Below are positions 12,616 to 14,247 of a stretch of 14,247 nucleotides of DNA, in pieces. The position numbers and the translations under genes were made by a program. The first letter of the stretch is position 1. Each line of letters opens with the position of its first letter. The stretch lies in assembly GCF_031432425.1 (NCBI RefSeq), contig NZ_JAVKPH010000054.1:1-14247 (forward strand), given 5' to 3'. The stretch comes from Ruixingdingia sedimenti. GTDB lineage: Bacteria > Pseudomonadota > Alphaproteobacteria > Rhodobacterales > Rhodobacteraceae. The notes beneath the pieces are model-generated. The model made no database searches. It was not told the origin of the DNA and saw nothing but the letters and a program-made list of their open reading frames with translations.

Positions 12616-14076
12616 GTGGTTGCTTCGGCCGAGGCGTTCGAGGACATCCAGCGCGGCCTGCTGGAACTGGCGGCCGCCTGGACCCCGAACGCCTTCGGCG
12701 CGCTCCTCGGCCAAGCCATGGAACTGGCGCGCTACGAGGGCCGCGAAGCCGTGTTCCTGGACGCGGAGGAGCCCGCCGCCTTCGCCGAGCCCCGCCTGGA
12801 GCGTCAGGAATTTCGCGAACAGATCGATTTCCTGACGCAGAAGCGGGTCAAGCCGACTGAGGCGTGGACTGACGCCATGCGGGGGGATCACGACCGGGCG
12901 TTTGTCGTGGCCGGCGCCACCGATCTTGCCATGCTGAACGAATTCCACACGGCGGTGATCGAGGCGGCGCGGACCTACGATACTGCGGCCTTTGCCAGGG
13001 ACTTCGACCGGATCGTCGAGAAGTACGGCTGGTCCTACAACGGCGGGCGCGAGTGGCGGATCCGCACCATCGTCGAAACCAACATTCGTACCAGCTACGC
13101 GGCCGGCCGCCTGAAGCAGATGCGCGACCCGGACATGGTCCGGCTGAGGCCCTACTGGCAATACATCCACGCCGACAGCCGCGTGCCCCTCAACCCGCGC
13201 CCGCAGCATGTCGCCTGGGACGGCATGATCCTGCGCTGGGACGATCCCTGGTGGGACATCTATTTCCCCCCGAACGACTGGCAATGCAGCTGCGGGGTGC
13301 GGACCCTGTCCCGCGCCGATCTGCGGCGGATGGGCAAGGAAGGCCCCGACACGGCCCCGGAGATCGTCCGCCAGCCTTACACGCACAAAGGCACCGGCCA
13401 GACGGTCATGCAGCCCGAGGGCACGGGCTTCGGCTGGGACTATATGCCCGGTGATCAATGGCAGCGCGGGCTGGCGCCGATCCTCAACGACGACGACCCG
13501 GCGCCGGATGGAACGCCGGACCTTCCCCTGATCGCCGCCGCCGGATGGACGGTCGAGGACAAAGACCGGATCGAAACGATCGACGAGCTGCGGGCGAAGG
13601 CGAAGCCGTTCAAGCACGGTGTTCTCCCGGAAGGTCAGCCGCCAGAGGTCTATGCCGCGGCCTTTCTGGAGGCGTTCGGTCTTTCACCCGGCGAGGCGAT
13701 GATCTGGACGGATGTCGCGGGCGACCGCCTTCTGGTTTCGGACGATATGTTCCGACAGCGGGATGGCGCATGGAAAACACTGAAGCGCGGCCATGGGGAT
13801 CACGCCTTGTTGCTGGCCGAAACCCTGATGGACCCGGATGAAATCTGGATATCTTTCAAGAAAGTTCCCGATCCGGAAGACCCGAACAAGACCGTCGAAG
13901 AGATCGTGCGGCGCTACATCCGGATCGATCCTGACCGGCCGGTTTTCGCCATGTTCGAGCTCGGTCGAAAGATCTGGTTCCCGGTTACGGGATATGGTCC
14001 GCTCAGCCGTGCCAATCCAGATTTCGCCTACATAGATCGCCAGAGGTTCGGTAAGCGGATCTGGAAAAGAAAATAG
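12616..14076 (+). CDS. MuF-like head protein with C-terminal PBECR2-like nuclease domain; carries portal C-terminal segment
   Basis: The minimal start is GTG at 12616 (486 residues); the frame is open from 12445, with no ATG or TTG before it, and alternative starts at GTG 12751 or ATG 12718 are weak. Residues 1-50 resemble the end of a DUF935 portal (FGALLGQAMELARYEGREAVFLD). Residues 64-240 are the MuF (SPP1 gp7/Mu gp30) head-morphogenesis domain: FREQIDFLTQKRVKPTEAW, IVETNIRTSYAAGRLKQM, RPQHVAW, and FPPNDWQCSCGVRTL with Cys224 and Cys226. Residues about 325-486 look like a BECR-fold nuclease of the PBECR2 type: H393 and H396 in RGHGDHALLL, DPDEIW, VRRYIRI, T458 in FPVTGYG, and YIDRQRFGKRIW with R475/R477. 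Such domains ride on MuF proteins as injected toxins. Domain naming is by motif recall. Confidence 0.85.
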   Translation: MVASAEAFEDIQRGLLELAAAWTPNAFGALLGQAMELARYEGREAVFLDAEEPAAFAEPRLERQEFREQIDFLTQKRVKPTEAWTDAMRGDHDRAFVVAGATDLAMLNEFHTAVIEAARTYDTAAFARDFDRIVEKYGWSYNGGREWRIRTIVETNIRTSYAAGRLKQMRDPDMVRLRPYWQYIHADSRVPLNPRPQHVAWDGMILRWDDPWWDIYFPPNDWQCSCGVRTLSRADLRRMGKEGPDTAPEIVRQPYTHKGTGQTVMQPEGTGFGWDYMPGDQWQRGLAPILNDDDPAPDGTPDLPLIAAAGWTVEDKDRIETIDELRAKAKPFKHGVLPEGQPPEVYAAAFLEAFGLSPGEAMIWTDVAGDRLLVSDDMFRQRDGAWKTLKRGHGDHALLLAETLMDPDEIWISFKKVPDPEDPNKTVEEIVRRYIRIDPDRPVFAMFELGRKIWFPVTGYGPLSRANPDFAYIDRQRFGKRIWKRK

Positions 14077-14097
14077 CGGCCTGGGTGTTCAGGCCGC
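14076..14097 (+). terminator. hairpin after the MuF-nuclease gene
   Basis: Arms 14076-14083 and 14090-14097 (GCGGCCTG / CAGGCCGC) form a perfect 8-bp stem with a 6-nt loop, starting at the last base of the stop codon. No T-run follows, so it is a possible weak or Rho-assisted terminator, or an RNA stabiliser before the structural genes. The following 80 bases hold no gene I can support. Confidence 0.45.
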
Positions 14098-14178
14098 CGC
14101 ATCGGAAAGGGTTGGAGGGCACACACCGCCTCCCTTACCGACACATTGAAAATGGCCCATCCGCAGAAGGATTTCAAG

Positions 14179-14247
14179 ATGACCGGCATCAGTATCGAGG
14201 TCGAGCTCCGCAACGAGGAACTCCGCGAAGCCCTGCGCGGGATGCTC
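14179..14247 (+). CDS. gpG-like phage virion morphogenesis protein, 3'-truncated by window edge
   Basis: Only the first 23 codons are in the window (MTGISIEVELRNEELREALR and three more). This start is typical of the phage virion morphogenesis family (Mu gpG, PF05069-type), small proteins involved in tail or head-tail assembly, which follow the MuF gene in Mu-like phages. ATG at 14179 has AGAAGG at 14165-14170, 8 nt upstream. An in-frame ATG at 14152 would add nine residues but lacks a ribosome binding site. The family call rests on a short N-terminus plus its position. Confidence 0.7.
   Translation, partial: MTGISIEVELRNEELREALRGML

Noticed and set aside
12460..13617. 385-codon open frame on the minus strand
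   Set aside because: It is antisense to the MuF gene and matches no family pattern.
1..14247. tRNA genes, CRISPR arrays, insertion sequences, phage ends or attachment sites
   Set aside because: I saw no cloverleaf sequence, no regularly spaced repeats and no terminal inverted repeats. The only transposase is the phage's own MuA, and the Mu-type ends must lie outside the window.

Overview
The window is a continuous stretch of a Mu-like transposable phage or prophage, read entirely on the + strand. It runs from the C-terminal half of the MuA transposase to the first codons of a gpG-type virion morphogenesis gene. High GC content, GC-ending codons, a Mor-family activator of the short form and a GcrA-like helix-turn-helix protein suggest an alphaproteobacterial host, most likely of the Rhodobacteraceae type. 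No host gene or phage end is visible, so the phage extends beyond both edges. The host assignment is inference from composition and protein style, not from a host marker.

Transposition and early region (1-7218). MuA (5'-truncated by the window edge) and the MuB ATPase come first. Then follows a tightly packed run of small genes: a winged-helix protein, an HTH protein with a Cys cluster, a DUF3164 protein, an unknown protein, an HD-domain phosphohydrolase, an HU-family DNA-bending protein, two zinc-ribbon-type proteins, an unknown small protein, a GemA/gp16 (DUF1018) protein, a tandem-HTH protein resembling GcrA, and a Mor-type activator. Most junctions are ATGA, TGATG or GTGA overlaps, so translational coupling is likely. 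The only larger gap (4923-5002) can form competing hairpins.

Switch point and lysis region (7219-8740). Straight after mor lies a 72-bp gap with two perfect inverted repeats. The second covers the ribosome binding site of the first lysis gene. The lysis cassette is a peptidoglycan-binding N-acetylmuramoyl-L-alanine amidase, a holin-like membrane protein with an exported C-terminal domain, and a small XhlA-like coiled-coil membrane protein.

Packaging and head region (8730-14247). Gene order follows Mu: DUF1804 (gp27-like), large terminase (gp28-like), a small extra gene, DUF935 portal (gp29-like), MuF (gp30-like), then gpG-like. The portal reading frame ends just after a run of nine A residues. 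The expected portal C-terminal segment continues in the -1 frame directly into MuF, and MuF itself ends in a probable BECR-fold nuclease (PBECR2-like) toxin domain. The A9 tract therefore may control production of a roughly 994-residue portal-MuF-nuclease fusion, or it may be a frameshift or sequencing error. This is the most interesting point of the window.
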